Positions 26,518 through 38,952 of a stretch of 64,000 nt of DNA are shown here, piece after piece. Position 1 is the stretch's first letter. The number at the start of each line of letters is the position of its first letter. The position numbers and the translations under genes are program-made. Under the pieces are notes generated by a model that was given only the letters and a program-made list of their open reading frames with translations, was not told where the DNA came from and did not search any database. Source of the stretch: Anarhynchus alexandrinus (lineage: Eukaryota > Chordata > Aves > Charadriiformes > Charadriidae); NCBI GenBank assembly GCA_008711295.1, contig VUYV01000213.1, forward strand, positions 1,040,914 to 1,104,913, in the 5' to 3' direction.

Positions 26518-27408
26518 GGTGAGCAGTGACAAGTGTTGGTACTGAGACTGGTGTTGTTTAACATCTTTGTTGGTGACAATATGCCATCCAGAGGGACTTG
26601 GACAGGCTTGCGAGATGGGCCTGTGCAAACCTCATGAAGATCAACAAGGCCAAGTGCAAGGTCCTGCATGTGGGCCAGGGCAATCCCATGCACAAATACA
26701 GGCTGGGTGGAGAATGGATTGAGAGCAGCCCTGAGGAGAAGGAGAAGAATGAGAAGCTCAACATGAGCCAGAAATGTGAGCTCGCAGCCCAGGCGGCCAA
26801 CTGTATCCGGGGCTGCATCAACAGAAGTGTGGCCAGCAGATCCAGGGAGGTGATTCTGCCCCTCTTCTCTGCTCTGGTGAGACCACACCTGGAATATTGT
26901 GTCCAGCTTTGGAGTCCTCAGCACAAGGAGGATATGGACCTGTTGGAGCGGGTCCAGAGGAGGTCCACAAAGATGATCGGAGGGCTGGAGCACCTCTCCT
27001 ACAAAGACAGGCTACCATAGTCGGGGTTGTTCAATCTGGAGGAGAGAAGGCTCTGGGGAGACCTTATAGCAACTTTCCAGTGTCTGAAGGGGGCCTGCAA
27101 GAAGGCTGGAGAAGGACTTTTTTACAAGGGCATGTAGTGATAGGATGAGGGGTAATGGCTTCAAACTGGAAGAGGGGAGATTTAGAACAGTTATTAGAAA
27201 AAAAATTCACTCTGAGGGTGGTGAGGCACTGGAACAGGTTTCCCAGAGAAGTTGTGGAGGCCCCATGTCTGGAAGTGTTCAAGGCCAGGTTGGACAGGGC
27301 TTTGAGCAACCTGGTCTAGTGGAAGGTGTCCCTGCCCGTGGCGGGGGGGGTGGAACAAGATGATCTTCAAGGTGCCTTCCAACATTAAACCATACTATGA
27401 TTCTATGC
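26518..27408 (+). mobile_element. CR1 LINE, 5'-truncated and internally deleted (copy A)
   Basis: This is a non-LTR retrotransposon of the chicken-repeat-1 group. It begins inside the reverse transcriptase part of ORF2 (GTACTGAGACTGGTGTTGTT, the usual transition into the FNIFVGD-type segment). It then jumps at 26579/26580 straight to ATGCCATCCAGAGGGACTTGG, so roughly a hundred bases of the usual sequence are missing. The rest follows CR1 order through the RT C-terminus to a short 3' untranslated part. It ends CTATGATTCTATG at 27408, the typical CR1 tail. CR1 copies are normally 5'-truncated and lack target duplications, as here. It shares subfamily-specific wording with copy B. Confidence 0.95.
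26580..27312 (+). pseudogene. CR1 ORF2 (reverse transcriptase) C-terminal remnant, disrupted
   Basis: This remnant encodes the end of the CR1 ORF2 protein, which reverse-transcribes the element RNA during retrotransposition. The frame 26598-27020 shows the family landmarks NKAKCKVLHVG, SVASRSREVILPLFSALVRP, HLEYCVQLWSPQHKEDMDLL and LSYKDRLP. A stop at 27018-27020 interrupts it. An extra T in the run near 27115-27121 (six T against five in copy B) shifts the frame, and the region around 27195 is also damaged. Past these lesions the sequence still tracks copy B to the end of the coding part. There is no RT catalytic core here and the element is dead. Confidence 0.9.
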
Positions 27409-30400
27409 TTGTGTCAACGACACACAGATTGTAGGACAGTAGAGAGACATGATGGAATGCAGGGAAAAAAGTGTCAATGCTTGTGCAGTGGGGAAGAAGC
27501 AGCAAGATTGTGAAGTGCCACAAAATCAGTTCCTCCATAGAACAGATACCATTTTCTAGTAAAGTTATAAGCTTTTTAAACCTTCTTCAAGAAACTGGAG
27601 TGGAACTATGATTATGAAAAATGTTAGTTTATTGGTATGTGGTTGTTTTCATTTGCTGTTATTCATCCTGGTCAAATGATATTTGCTTCAACTACATCCT
27701 GTCCATCAGATGACTTAATGTGCTGGAAGAAATAGATCATATTTTTGTCTGCGTAGGTCTGGGATCCATGTAGAATGTGGATGTCTGCACGTTTTATTCA
27801 GGTGGTAGGTTCAGAGGTGTGATCTGTTTCTCTGTACATGAATGCTTACCATGTGAAGATCATCTTTAGGCTGTGGTAGCAGATAGCCTGTGTGTTCTTC
27901 TCAAAACAAATGCGGTGGTATTTGAAAGCTTAGTTGCATGCTGTGGATTTGAGAGACATTTGGTCATTTCTGGAAGTAACTCTATTGGCCTGTGGTTTTC
28001 GTGAGCTCTGGACTGTTCCACTTAGCATACTTTCTGTTTTTCTTGAGGTTTCTTTATAGGAGAGAGTGGTCAAAAGCAGCTTTACCTTCATGGTGAAAAG
28101 ATTCTTTGAGACTAGGCAAAAAATTTTTTAAAAAACAACAAATGGCGGCAAACCACTCCCTCTTCTGTCCATCACTGAGACATTAAAGATGGGATTCAAT
28201 ATTCATGAAGGAAATATTTCTTCTGTGGATTGGTCCAGAATAGATATTGCAGTTTGAAGGTAGCTTATGTTGTCTGTGATCAGCAACCTGGCATAGAGTT
28301 TTCCAGCTGTTTTCTTCTAGTGTCCAAGTTAAAAATGTGGAATTCCTCTTAGAAAGGTTTAAGACACTTACAAAGAACTTAGAAGACACCAGGAGAGACT
28401 TTCTAGTGGTAAGGTTGATAACATACTATATCAATTTAAAATAAGCAGTCTATGAGGTCTGTTGCATTGGAGAGGCATAATTCATCCTACACTGACCCTG
28501 GCTAAGATGACAGTGTCAACAATATTTTGTGGTGTCTTATAGATATACAATCTGTACCATATTGAGGTAAAAGTTGAGAATTTTTCATGCTTTGTGAAAA
28601 ATATAAATGAAAAAATTATTTAAATTTAACTGTTATTACGTATTTCTGTTGCTGACCAGTAGTTACATTCCCAGGCAGGAGCTTCACTGCTGCAGCAAAA
28701 GTGATTTAACCATAAGACTAAGAATACAGTTCAGCTCTGCTGTACTGCCATAAAGTCAAATGATCACACGTAGGTGACAGTCTGGTTGTACTTGGAAATC
28801 AAACTTACAGAGGTCTTTCTGTCATAACTTAAATCTGTCTATAAACAGCACCTATATCAATAATTTCATTTGGACATGACTGAATTGACATAAATGGAAA
28901 AAAAATCGTTTCTGTTTTTAAAATCACTTTGAAAACAATTTTAAACACAAAACTTGAATAGGTGTAATGAACATGTCAAAAGTGTATGAATTCATTTACT
29001 GTCTAATCTTTATTACAGATTTTTAAAAATCTTTCTTGCTCAGGCACTCTCAATTTTGTCATGTGAGGTTTTCTGAGGAGCAAGTTAGTTGCAAGCAAAT
29101 ACTTGAACATGCTGAGTGTGATTCAGTGAATCACTGAACCCGGGTTTTCACTGAAAGACTGTTTATTCAGGATTTCCAAGAACATTTGCAGTGATACAAC
29201 AAGACTTGAGGCACAGGTGATAAATTATATCATCCTTGGACTGTTCAGTACACACATGCCTGACTGCAAATTCTGCACTTGAGATTCAGCTCTGCAGAAA
29301 GACAGGCTTTCCAGTGGGGCTGGAAAGCTCAGAGGTTTATTGTTTTAGCTTGGGTTTTGAAAAGTTGTGGCCACCAAAAGAGTTAGCCGCATGCCAGTTT
29401 CAACAAATGTCCCTGGTAAGCATGCGTGCTTCTTTGTTACATTGCTTTTTGGGTTCAATTTTTCCAATGGGAAGACAAGAACACTAAGGAAACTGGCACC
29501 AGGGATGGCTCGACCTTAGAGCAAGGCAGGAGGATCTGTCACCACATTTTTTCTCTCAAGGATCACCTGTTGGTATGATCCAATGATCTTTCTTGGCAGA
29601 GTGGGTAATAGCAGCAGGAAGGATAACAACCTCCTTCAAGTGTCCGTCATATAAGGATATTGTTCCCAGTTAAATGAGCAAGAATACCCAATAAAGCCCT
29701 GAAAATTAAGAAGTGAGGGCATTCCTGACTGCAGTCTGAGTCAACCAAAATAACAGACATTCTTCTCCTTAAACCTTTTCTTAAACAGCAATAATTCATT
29801 ATTTTGAAAACTGTAAAACCCACTCAGTTTCTGATGCTGAGCCTCTCCTCCTTACCCCTTCTGAATGCTCCATCTGCCCTTCTTTTTAGATTAACTCAGC
29901 TAGGTGGTTCTCCTCTTTCATTAATTCATGGGCGTCAGCATAGGTGGGGTGTGCAGAGGTACTGTGGCAGGTAAGAGAGGGGAGGAAAACATTTCTGTAT
30001 AGCTGCCACCTGGGCAGAGACCCTGCTGTAAGCGCTTGTGAGTAGTGACTGGCAGCTTAATTTCTGGAGATTCTGGTTAAACTAGAATCTGATGTACAGA
30101 GTGTATTAGGGACCTTGATTTATCACCAAGTCTCCTACCTGTTAGTTGCCCTCCAAAATACTGGGAGAACGCCACACTTATTTAAATGTGTAATTCTTCC
30201 CTTCTGGCCAGTCTGTGAAAAGACAGCCTTTTTTGTGCACCCAGTCTGCTAATAAATTTGTGATCTACAGAATCAACATGTTTCCGGACCTGGGCCTCTC
30301 AGAAACAGAAACTGTGCTGAATTGCGCCAAATTCTGCGGTGGTTTTATGATGTGGACAACCGCCAACTGGTGCTATGTGCCTTTTTTTATTATTCTTATC

Positions 30401-30889
30401 CAAACAACAAGAAAACAAGCAAAAGGTTGCCCTTGTTTTTCTTGCCTGCTCATACTTCCCCTACACAATTCCAATTATTATCCTTTCTGACTGACTTACA
30501 AAGCTGGGAGATCATGTACATAACACCAGAAAAAACTCCAGCCATTAAGGCTCTGGTTGGAAGGTCAGGTGGATTTAGCAAAACACTTGGGTGGAAAATC
30601 TAGAAGATAGATTTAGTTATGGCCCAGTTTTATAAGTCTGCATGAGGGAAAACATGAAAAAAAAGTTAATAATAATAGGGGAATATATAGACTGGTTTTC
30701 TTTTTTCTTTGATTTTAGGCCAATATTTTCATGTTCCACACACACTTCCATTCTGAAAGGAATCTAATTCTGCATTATCCTGCAGTAAGAACTTTGTGAG
30801 AGAAAACTTAGGAATATCCTCCCTTTCTGTTACCTATTTTCCTTGTCCCTACTTAGGACAGAAACCTCAGGGCCTCCATGAGATTAGCC
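27409..30889. other. Non-coding stretch after CR1 copy A
   Basis: Right after the CR1 tail, 27409-27475 weakly resembles the ORF2 segment missing from copy A (a GACGACACxAAG-like word). Otherwise this is unique AT-leaning sequence. Two neighbouring palindromes lie at 29118-29146. The forward frames at 30215-30603 overlap each other and look random. Confidence 0.5.
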
Positions 30890-31360
30890 CTCTAAATTTT
30901 GAAGTATCCTATTAGCTGTACATACTTTTCAATAGTTTGCTATGGTTTAGATTAATGTTAGCCAGAGTAATTTACATTTTACTGCTGTCCTTTGAGAGGC
31001 GTGTTTTTTTTAACAGAGCATAGCAAAAGTGGGAGAATATTGAGTACTGTATATTGAATAATGGAAAGCATGGTATAGGCTTTTGCAATTTCCAATTCCA
31101 TTATACATTAAAACCAGCTTATTTCAATCTGTAATTATAATGTACTTACAATAAAGGACATGATAACTGAGATTATAGAGATTAAAGGCACAATAGCTAT
31201 CTGGACTTTGTTTAAAAGTTTCATAGTAATTGACTGTTTTCTAACTGTAAAAGGAATACTATTTTTGTATTTCTCATGAAAACTAGGAAACACGTGTTAT
31301 GACATCAAACACAAGTCAAAGTACATAAGTATTTTCTGATACTGTCCAAAAGTGACAGCA
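30890..31360. other. AT-rich block that reads like conserved non-coding DNA
   Basis: It has a dense mix of homeobox cores (TGTAATTATAATG), a SOX-like ACAATAG and other TAAT words. There is no simple repeat and no open frame. The resemblance to vertebrate conserved non-coding elements is a subjective impression from the reading. Only alignment to other birds can show whether it is conserved. Confidence 0.2.
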
Positions 31361-34185
31361 AAGCTAAACAATGGTATTCAAAGCTTCTGTCATGGTTTCA
31401 GTGGGGGCGGGTAAAATCTATGCTAGTTGATTCTGTTTTATGTATTTACTTAGCATCTTTGTTATCCTAGAAACATGAACACGAATGAAGAAGCATTTAA
31501 GCAGAATAACAAAAAGTTGTTCTTGTTAGACTTCCTATTACTAATGGCCATTACTAAGGATGTTGCCACTAGCCTTTAAGTGAAACCAGACAAGAGGCTT
31601 CATATTTTGTTGGAGGAAATAGTCACATACCAGTAAGGAGAGGAAAAAAACTGACAAGTTGTTGGGGTACACAGGCTGTTTTGTTACTGTAAAGTAACCT
31701 GCCATGATCTTCAGTAATCTACCTGTGAAGCCTGTGGGAGAAGGTGGGACAGAGTTCCCTGCAGAAGCAGGAGAAGATGTTCTTTCTCCCTGCAGAAGGG
31801 AGAGATGTTCTTTCTCCCCATTAGAAGACAGCAATGCTGGTCAGCAGTAGTGTTTGTTAGCTGCCTCACGACAGAAGTCTTCTCTTCTGTATCCCTACCT
31901 CTCCCTGAGCTCCCCAACAATGTGGAATGGAACAGTGTCCTCCAGTTACAGTTTTCAAAACCTCGGCTCTCAGGCTCAGGTTTATTCAGACAGCGGCACA
32001 GCTATAGCATAGCTGTAATTTCCCAAGCTGTCTTGACACTCTTGGGTAATACACAAGAAAAGCCAACCAATCTCAGGCTATGTATGAGGTCTGCCTGTGC
32101 TTCTGTACCCACACAAAGCTTTCCTCACCCAAACAATGAATGATGCTGTTCCGTTACTGTCCCTGCTTGGCCTATAGACTTGTCTTGTACTCACGCCCAT
32201 TTTGTGGTAAATTAAAGTTTCATGAGAGGATTTGCTGTTCAAATCCATTTCTAACTCAAACTGTATTTATAAAGCACTTAGAAAAAAAATTAATCAAGAA
32301 AGGGAGAGAGGGGACCTAAAACCAGAAAATATTCTTACAAGGAAACTCGGATTCTTCACACAGAACTAGAGCGGTACTGACCTCTTGCTATCAAAATAAG
32401 TCCTCAGAGGCTAGAAAGTTGCTAAATGAATTAATGAATTACCTTTGACGTGGAGTATTGTGACTTTCACTTAACATTTCTAAAAGGTTATGTTTATGTG
32501 CTTGTTTTTCTAATTTTGGCTATGGAAGTCCATAATACAATGACAACTATAAGCTGCAAAATTTTTTGTTTGACCTAGAATGTACAACTCTACAGATCAA
32601 GTGATGGACCTTTCTGTTCTTGCTTCACCATTAATTAATCCATTTTTAAAAGATGTGTTCTGAGCAGATGAGGGGCTGGAGCAGAAGAAATTTGCAAAGC
32701 ATTTCCAGGAAGACATCCATATAAGGTTATTTTTCTTTTATTATTGCTGGATCCATACAAAATGCTTTTAGCGTATAATGCTTTTAAAGGACTAGAGATG
32801 TTAACATAAGAAACAGTCAGTACTTTAGCATAATCTGTACATACTCAAAACTATAATACCCTTGCTACTATTATTAGTTTGCAGCCATAAATAAGTTTTA
32901 ACTTCTACATACTTCTAAAAAATAGTTATTACATATGTAATCATGAATCATACATCTGCTTCTAAAATTGTTCAGCTCACCTGCACTAAAAATGCAGGTA
33001 AGAAAAGTACTACGCATATTTTGGGTACAATTGTCTCTTTCCTTTTTGGGAGTGTAACTTGAATGCACACTACTCAAGAAAGAAATCAAATGGTCAGACT
33101 TTAAAAAGAATTCAAATAGATTTGTGTGTATATAGATTTAATTTTACTTGGGAGTATTGCATGTTGATGCAATTTAAAAGTATAAGCAGTCACAAAAATG
33201 CCAGCGGTGGGTCACCTCGTAGATTTATGGATTGTAACAAAAAGCATAGAGAACTACACAGATACTGTCTTGGGGGAGATCGTGGCACCAACTGGAACTT
33301 AAAAGACACCGTCTATCCAGAAGGCGGTGGGATTTAAGAAGATAAAAGCCCCAGAGGTTCCCTGTCTGTGACATACAGTGAAGGATATAAATAAATAGAG
33401 AATCAGTACAACAAATAAGTGCAAATGCAGCCTTTTCCAACTTAAAGATACAAAAGTGCATTGCTTCCATATTTTAAGGTTGCTGCTATAATGACCTGTT
33501 GACACAGGTGTCCAAGTGGATGTAGACCTACTACCACTGAGTTCAAGAAAACTCTGATTGCACAGTTCAGGTCTTTGTCTTGTTCTGGTCTTATGCCATA
33601 GCAGCTGAAAGATCCTTCTGGAGACCCCATGAACATGTGTTCAGATCTGACCTGGTTCTGTGGCCAACCTGAATTTCTCTGTGTGCTTAGGGGGACCAAA
33701 AGTGAATTGGCTGTTGTACCTTTCTATTTGGACTTTCTACTAGGCAAGAGTGGTGTAACCATCTGCTTAGCCTCTGTACCTCACCAACCATCTTCAGCGT
33801 CGATGTATTTACACCAAAGGCTTTTCAATGCACTACAACAATGTTAGCACAATTCCTCTGTGCTCAGGCTGGTCTTAACTGCGGCTGAAGGTTTACCTGT
33901 CGAGAGTAGTGGTTTCCTTAGCTGGCTTACTTATGCTGAAAATGTACCTAGTAAATTAGGAGAAAAATGGTTTGGCATGGCTTGTAGGAAAATGGAAAAA
34001 AAAGAAAGTTTGGTAAGACAAACTATATTAACTATAATACTAGCAACAGCAATTTATTATTTTTTTTAAATTTCATTGTCATTCTTTTATATTATCTCTT
34101 TAAACTTCAGAGTGTTTCTTTCTCTTTTTATAGCTCAGCCCTAGTATTTAGCTAGGTAATGGGATTTATGATTTTGTGTACATTA
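31361..34185. other. Non-coding stretch with a local tandem duplication
   Basis: No gene was recognised. A two-unit duplication sits at 31758-31815. Frames around 31540-32143 cross it on both strands and are not convincing. The rest is unique. Confidence 0.5.
31758..31815 (+). repeat. Two-copy tandem duplication, about 29 bp per unit
   Basis: CCCTGCAGAAG...GATGTTCTTTCT occurs at 31758-31787 and again at 31788-31815. Between the units there are a few substitutions and a two-base length difference. Confidence 0.85.
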
Positions 34186-34228
34186 GTCGCCATGGAGACC
34201 CACCATAAAAGATCAGTTGCCTGGCAAC
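34186..34228. promoter_or_regulatory. Pair of RFX-type X-box palindromes
   Basis: The first site, GTCGCC-AT-GGAGAC, is at 34186-34199. The second, GTTGCC-T-GGCAAC, is at 34216-34228 and extends to CAGTTGCCTGGCAACTG at 34214-34230. RFX transcription factors bind inverted half-sites of the form GTTGCC/GGCAAC with a 0-3 base spacer. The second site fits exactly, and the first has one substitution in each half-site. The centres are about 30 bp apart, near three helical turns, compatible with cooperative binding. RFX sites typically drive ciliary genes and some neural or immune enhancers. No transcript start could be assigned, so a distal enhancer is as likely as a promoter. A TCAAGGTCA nuclear-receptor half-site follows at about 34337. 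Confidence 0.5.
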
Positions 34229-34854
34229 TGGGTATTGTGGAGTGGCAATGGAGGGAGGAATTTTTTGTCTCTCTGAAGGGAGGGCTTAAGGAATAATGAA
34301 AACTTCTGCTCATACTTCTCATGAATGCTTTATTTTCAAGGTCAACCAAATGTTTTTTCAGTAAAGACTAATGCACTTTTCTTCAAAAGATGCACCGTAA
34401 AATGTTTCTCAAAGATTATCCTGTCTCAGAGCGAAGGACAACCAGCTTAAGAAGTTTTTATTCTCTCCATGCTGTTGCAAAATAAGGTTTAGAGCAACTG
34501 TGGGGCCGCCATAATGAAGCAGGTCTCTTATTTACTGGCCGTTCTGCATTCATTAACAAATGAGCTACTGTACATTCAAAGCTATCTCTGATCCCAGAAA
34601 CTACAATCATTTTTTCTTCACTGAATTCATAGTTGGATTTTTTGTCACTGTAGGTTTATCTCTCGTTTCATTATATCATCTTTTTTCCCCAACATTTAAC
34701 TTAATTAAAAACTGGGAAATTGGTAGCTTATTATTCTAACGGATGGGTAAACTTAAGAATGAAAACTCCTTTAAAACAGAGTGTTGTAAGATTGACTTGT
34801 AGTTTAAAATTTTTCGTATGACATTGAATGTGTGTGGTGTGAAAGTGTGTCTCG

Positions 34855-34885
34855 CTTTATATGAGATGTGACTTTATATGAGATG
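34855..34885 (+). repeat. Short tandem duplication (CTTTATATGAGATG)
   Basis: The 14-base word TTTATATGAGATG plus one flanking base occurs twice, 17 bp apart, at 34855-34868 and 34872-34885. Confidence 0.8.
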
Positions 34886-37335
34886 AGTATACTGTATTTA
34901 ATTATTAAATCAACTTTGGGTGAGGTAATTGGTAGGCACAATTAAGCTTATGCAGGTATAATCTGAAACTCAGGTTTTGAGCTCTTTTGAAATAATGATT
35001 TGCCTAGCACCTTTTATGATATGTTCTATCTGTTTTTAAACAAACTTATTTCTTGAAATCCTCTCTTGCTTATTCTGAGATTGTAATGTTTTATCTTTAA
35101 TATCACTGTTTCAGAACTGAATCAGTATGCTGATTATAGACTAGCTCAATGTTTTTGAGGTTGAATGCTGGTGAAGTACTATGGCTAAATCTACAACGTC
35201 TTTGTGACAGTGTGTTTTATAGAGAACTATCTAATGTCTCGGTCAAGTGGTGAAGCTCCTGTTCACATTGTGAAACATCGGAGTCTTTTGGGTTGGAGAG
35301 GTTTGGTCCATACACTGTCCTGGTGGGAGCACATAGAGACAGACTCTTCTGCCATGAACCCTGCTTCAGCTCACGTGGCTCACGTGTACTCCACAATTAC
35401 TTCAGAATATTTTACATAAAGCCCAAAGGTTGCTCTTCAATGTTTCCTTTGTACCCAGGGCATAGTTGTATTGCTGCTTGCTGCTGCTGCTGGTTCTCAC
35501 ATGGCTAAAAGCCTGGAGGAAAACTGCTGCACCATCACAATTATGGGGATCAGCAAGATGGACAGTGCTTGGGATCATGACCAACCAGACCACAATAGCT
35601 ATTTTGGTAAGGTTTCTTAAGATTGGAAAGACGTGGAAGCAGAAAAGCAGTTTGGAGCATAGGCAATGACATTGCTTTGTTAGCTAAGAGGCACAGAAGT
35701 GATGGATGCCTGTAACAGCCTTTTGGTAGCAATTTTAATTCTTGGCTAAATAATCATGGCATGCTCTCTCACATAAAAATTATGAGAGAGAGGTGCTGCT
35801 AGAGGCAGTTACTCAGAATAGGGGAAATTATGTACATGACTCTGGAAACTGCTGTGAGCAGTGTGCATTGTACAATATTTGACAGTCCTTCGAACTTTTC
35901 ATCTATGGAAGTCTCTATGCAGAGAATCAATTTTTTTATTACCAGGATCTAAAGGGGATGGGAAAGAAAATAGCACCTGATTTGTATCATGTTGCTTTTA
36001 ATCAATATAGAGGCATCCAAACCCATTGCTAATACCAAGGACACAGAGCAGATGTGAAGCTTAGAACAATTGCCAGAATGATGCTAATACTCTTGTTCCA
36101 TGTAAACCTGATACTGCATGCCTCAGTACCTTTCATGCAGCATGGAAGTCTTATGCTGTTAAAAATATACTTCGTCCTGGACATTACTCTTGAAAATCAG
36201 CAAAGCCTCAGCACGATGACAGGAGTGTGGTCAAACTCTATTACTTTTCTGGAATGGGAAGACTGTTCTGGGTGCAAAAACCATGTACATCTTTCACAAA
36301 TGCAAATAGCAGAAATGTTTGGCGTATGATGCAGATGGACATACATCCCATGAGGTCTGTAATCCCCTGGGTCTCCATGAGAAGACTTTACAAGGATGAA
36401 CTGTGCTTTTTTCAAGATTGCATTTCAATAGCTTTCTCTTACGGAAGGAGCAGATGAGCATCATCAACAGTGTTGTAACGAATCAGAGCCTTGTGAATCA
36501 AAGGACAAGAAAAAAAGACAACAGGCTGCTGCAGCAGATTGCTAAGAGCAGCAAAACAAACGTTTAGCCTATTTTCAAGTCTTGGAAAGTTAATTTGATA
36601 CAGCCATGTCCCCTCAAGACAGGCCTGAATCTGTGGAACACAGCTCCACAGGTTAGTGGTCACTCTTTTCAAAAGACCACTCAAGGAACTTCATCCTTCC
36701 CATCTTTCTCATCCCAAGAGCAGCCACTCAGCTCTCCGTGGTCTTCTCTCAGCTCTGTTTCTCCCCTCACCAGCCTTTGGCATAAGGAGGTTCAACTTAA
36801 CTTTCTTGGCTTCAACATTACATTTTGCCTGCCCGACTGCATCTCTAGCCAAGATGCGCTTGCAGCATCCTTAGTTAGAGGCGTAGGTAGTAGCTGTGGA
36901 ATGAGTCCAGATTCCAGAGTATGAATTGCTCCTCTGGTGTAAAAGACTACAAGGGGGTTTAGTATTTGCCACTAATTAGACTATTCCTGTCATTTACTAT
37001 GATGAAACAGTGCCCAGAATTTGGCTAGAGATTTGTGACATTTCTTAAGAATTCAATGCTCCCTGATGTTGTCGGAACAACTATGTGCTAGATTTGAACC
37101 GATCTTCTTCCCTGGTATTGTCACTCTCCTAGTGCTCAAAAACTATTTTGTAGATCAAAGAAAAAGAATGATTGAGCATTTTTTTCCTTTACTCTCTTAT
37201 TTTTGTCAGGGTCATTGCAGATTTTCCCACAATTAAATTCCAAAAGTGCTTTGTTTTATGAAGTGAAGAAAAAAAATAATCAAGCACTGTAAAATTCACT
37301 GCAAGTTGCCAACATTGCGTTTGTTATACCCTTAT

Positions 37336-37380
37336 ACGCACACACAGAGACACACACACACGCAGAGACACACAGACACT
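37336..37380 (+). repeat. Interrupted CA/GA microsatellite
   Basis: CACACA blocks are interrupted by GAGA and CGCAGAGA. Confidence 0.85.
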
Positions 37381-38806
37381 TCTGGTCACATAGATCCATC
37401 TGGGCAGTCTAGCTAGATGTCCTCCTTGTACCAAAACACCCCAAGTGGAGGCTGAATTCTGAATGAAATTCTATTTCTTTTCAACATAGGGACTGATTTT
37501 TGTAGATTTTGGCTACTTTTTAAAAGAGTAAGAATATTAAGAGGGGAAAACCTACTACCTAGCAAAGAATGCTTCCAGAATTATGGAGGATGAAATTCTG
37601 CCACTTGTTAAAGCCATTTTTAACAAGAGAAAATAAAAACAAATGTTGAAATGATTCCATACTTTTTAAAGGCAAAACTAATATGTGTAGGCGTTGCTAG
37701 GCCCCTATTGTGATAAGTTTTATTACTGTTTCACAAGAGTTAAAGTAGTAAAGTTACATATTTCAATTCCTCTAATCTCTGCTGACATTTATATTATTTT
37801 TTTTTTTAAGTTTGATGCCTGATGCATTCCTGAAGTTTCTGGCAGCTTTCTTTTTTTTTTTTTTTTCCTTTTCTTGGTGGTCTCCATCAACCTTTCATTG
37901 AGAGCGTAACTGCTATCATAATAGGTGAATAAAGTCCAGCTATGGTCAGCTTCACAGCATCTTTTATCTTTCATCACCTTTTTCTGTGCCACACAAAAAC
38001 CTAGCACGCTTAGTAATTTTAAACTACCAATTTTGTTCAAACACAGCTCATTAGTCTATGGTGACTAACCGAAGCACTGTCTCAACTGGCAGATCTATTT
38101 TTAGGAAGCAGCTCTCTAAGAAGTAGCTGTTGCCAGACATTTTGGCGATGTAAGGTGATGCTGCTCCGGCCTGGGTGCAGAAATTCACATCAGCTTTCCT
38201 GTGTTCAGAACTGCGGGGTCCTATTTACAAAATGACCTAACTTCTCTAATATTATTTGGATTTTATGATGACAACATTTATTTAAAATGAGCAAAAAGGC
38301 GGTTGTGTGTTTCCTTTCTGAAATTAAGGAAGGAAAAATTTCCTTCTTAGTTTCACGGATCTGCTTCTAATAAGTACTTCAGGAAATACATATTTGCTTT
38401 TCTGAGGAGACCTTTCCCTCTTGCATTTTACTCCAATTAGCACTGTAGCATCAACGCAGCTAGGGTTTTTTTGGTCATGCATTAGCAGCAGGTTTGCTAC
38501 ACCAGCCACCTTACACCGGACTTCAGTCAGCACAGGGACCCCAGTTTTTCCTGTAGAATTTTGGTGACCGGTGATTGCTTTTAAAGGCGGAGAGAGAGAA
38601 GCTGAAAAATAGTTTTAAACTGGTCTGAAGACAGAATCTACTAATATGATCCCAGCTTAGAATTAATATTGATATAGATCCAACACAAACATTGGCCACT
38701 AATCACCTATGAAAAAAGATACCCTCTCTGAGAATTATATGCTGTCTGGCCTTTTTCATTATTACTTAAATAACACATTTTCGTCTTCCCTTAAATATAT
38801 CTCTTT

Positions 38807-38840
38807 TACACACATGCACACACACACAATATACATATAA
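38807..38840 (+). repeat. CA microsatellite passing into TA-rich DNA
   Basis: ACACACATGCACACACACAC is followed by ATATACATATAA. Confidence 0.85.
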
Positions 38841-38900
38841 TGTCCCCCTTATAATTAATTTCTTTGAATATTGAAAGATAGATTTCAGAGCAAAAAAGAA

Positions 38901-38952
38901 CTTTTTCCTTTTTTTCCCTTCTTTTTCTCCACCCCTCCCCCCCCCCCCCCCA
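38901..38952 (+). repeat. Pyrimidine tract ending in 16 C
   Basis: About 50 bp is nearly all T and C and ends in a C16 run at 38937-38952. No exon with recognisable content follows, so it is treated as simple sequence rather than an acceptor tract. Confidence 0.8.

Noticed and set aside
35764..35790. Small CTCTCTCA/TGAGAGAG hairpin
   Set aside because: An 8-bp stem is common by chance in 64 kb.
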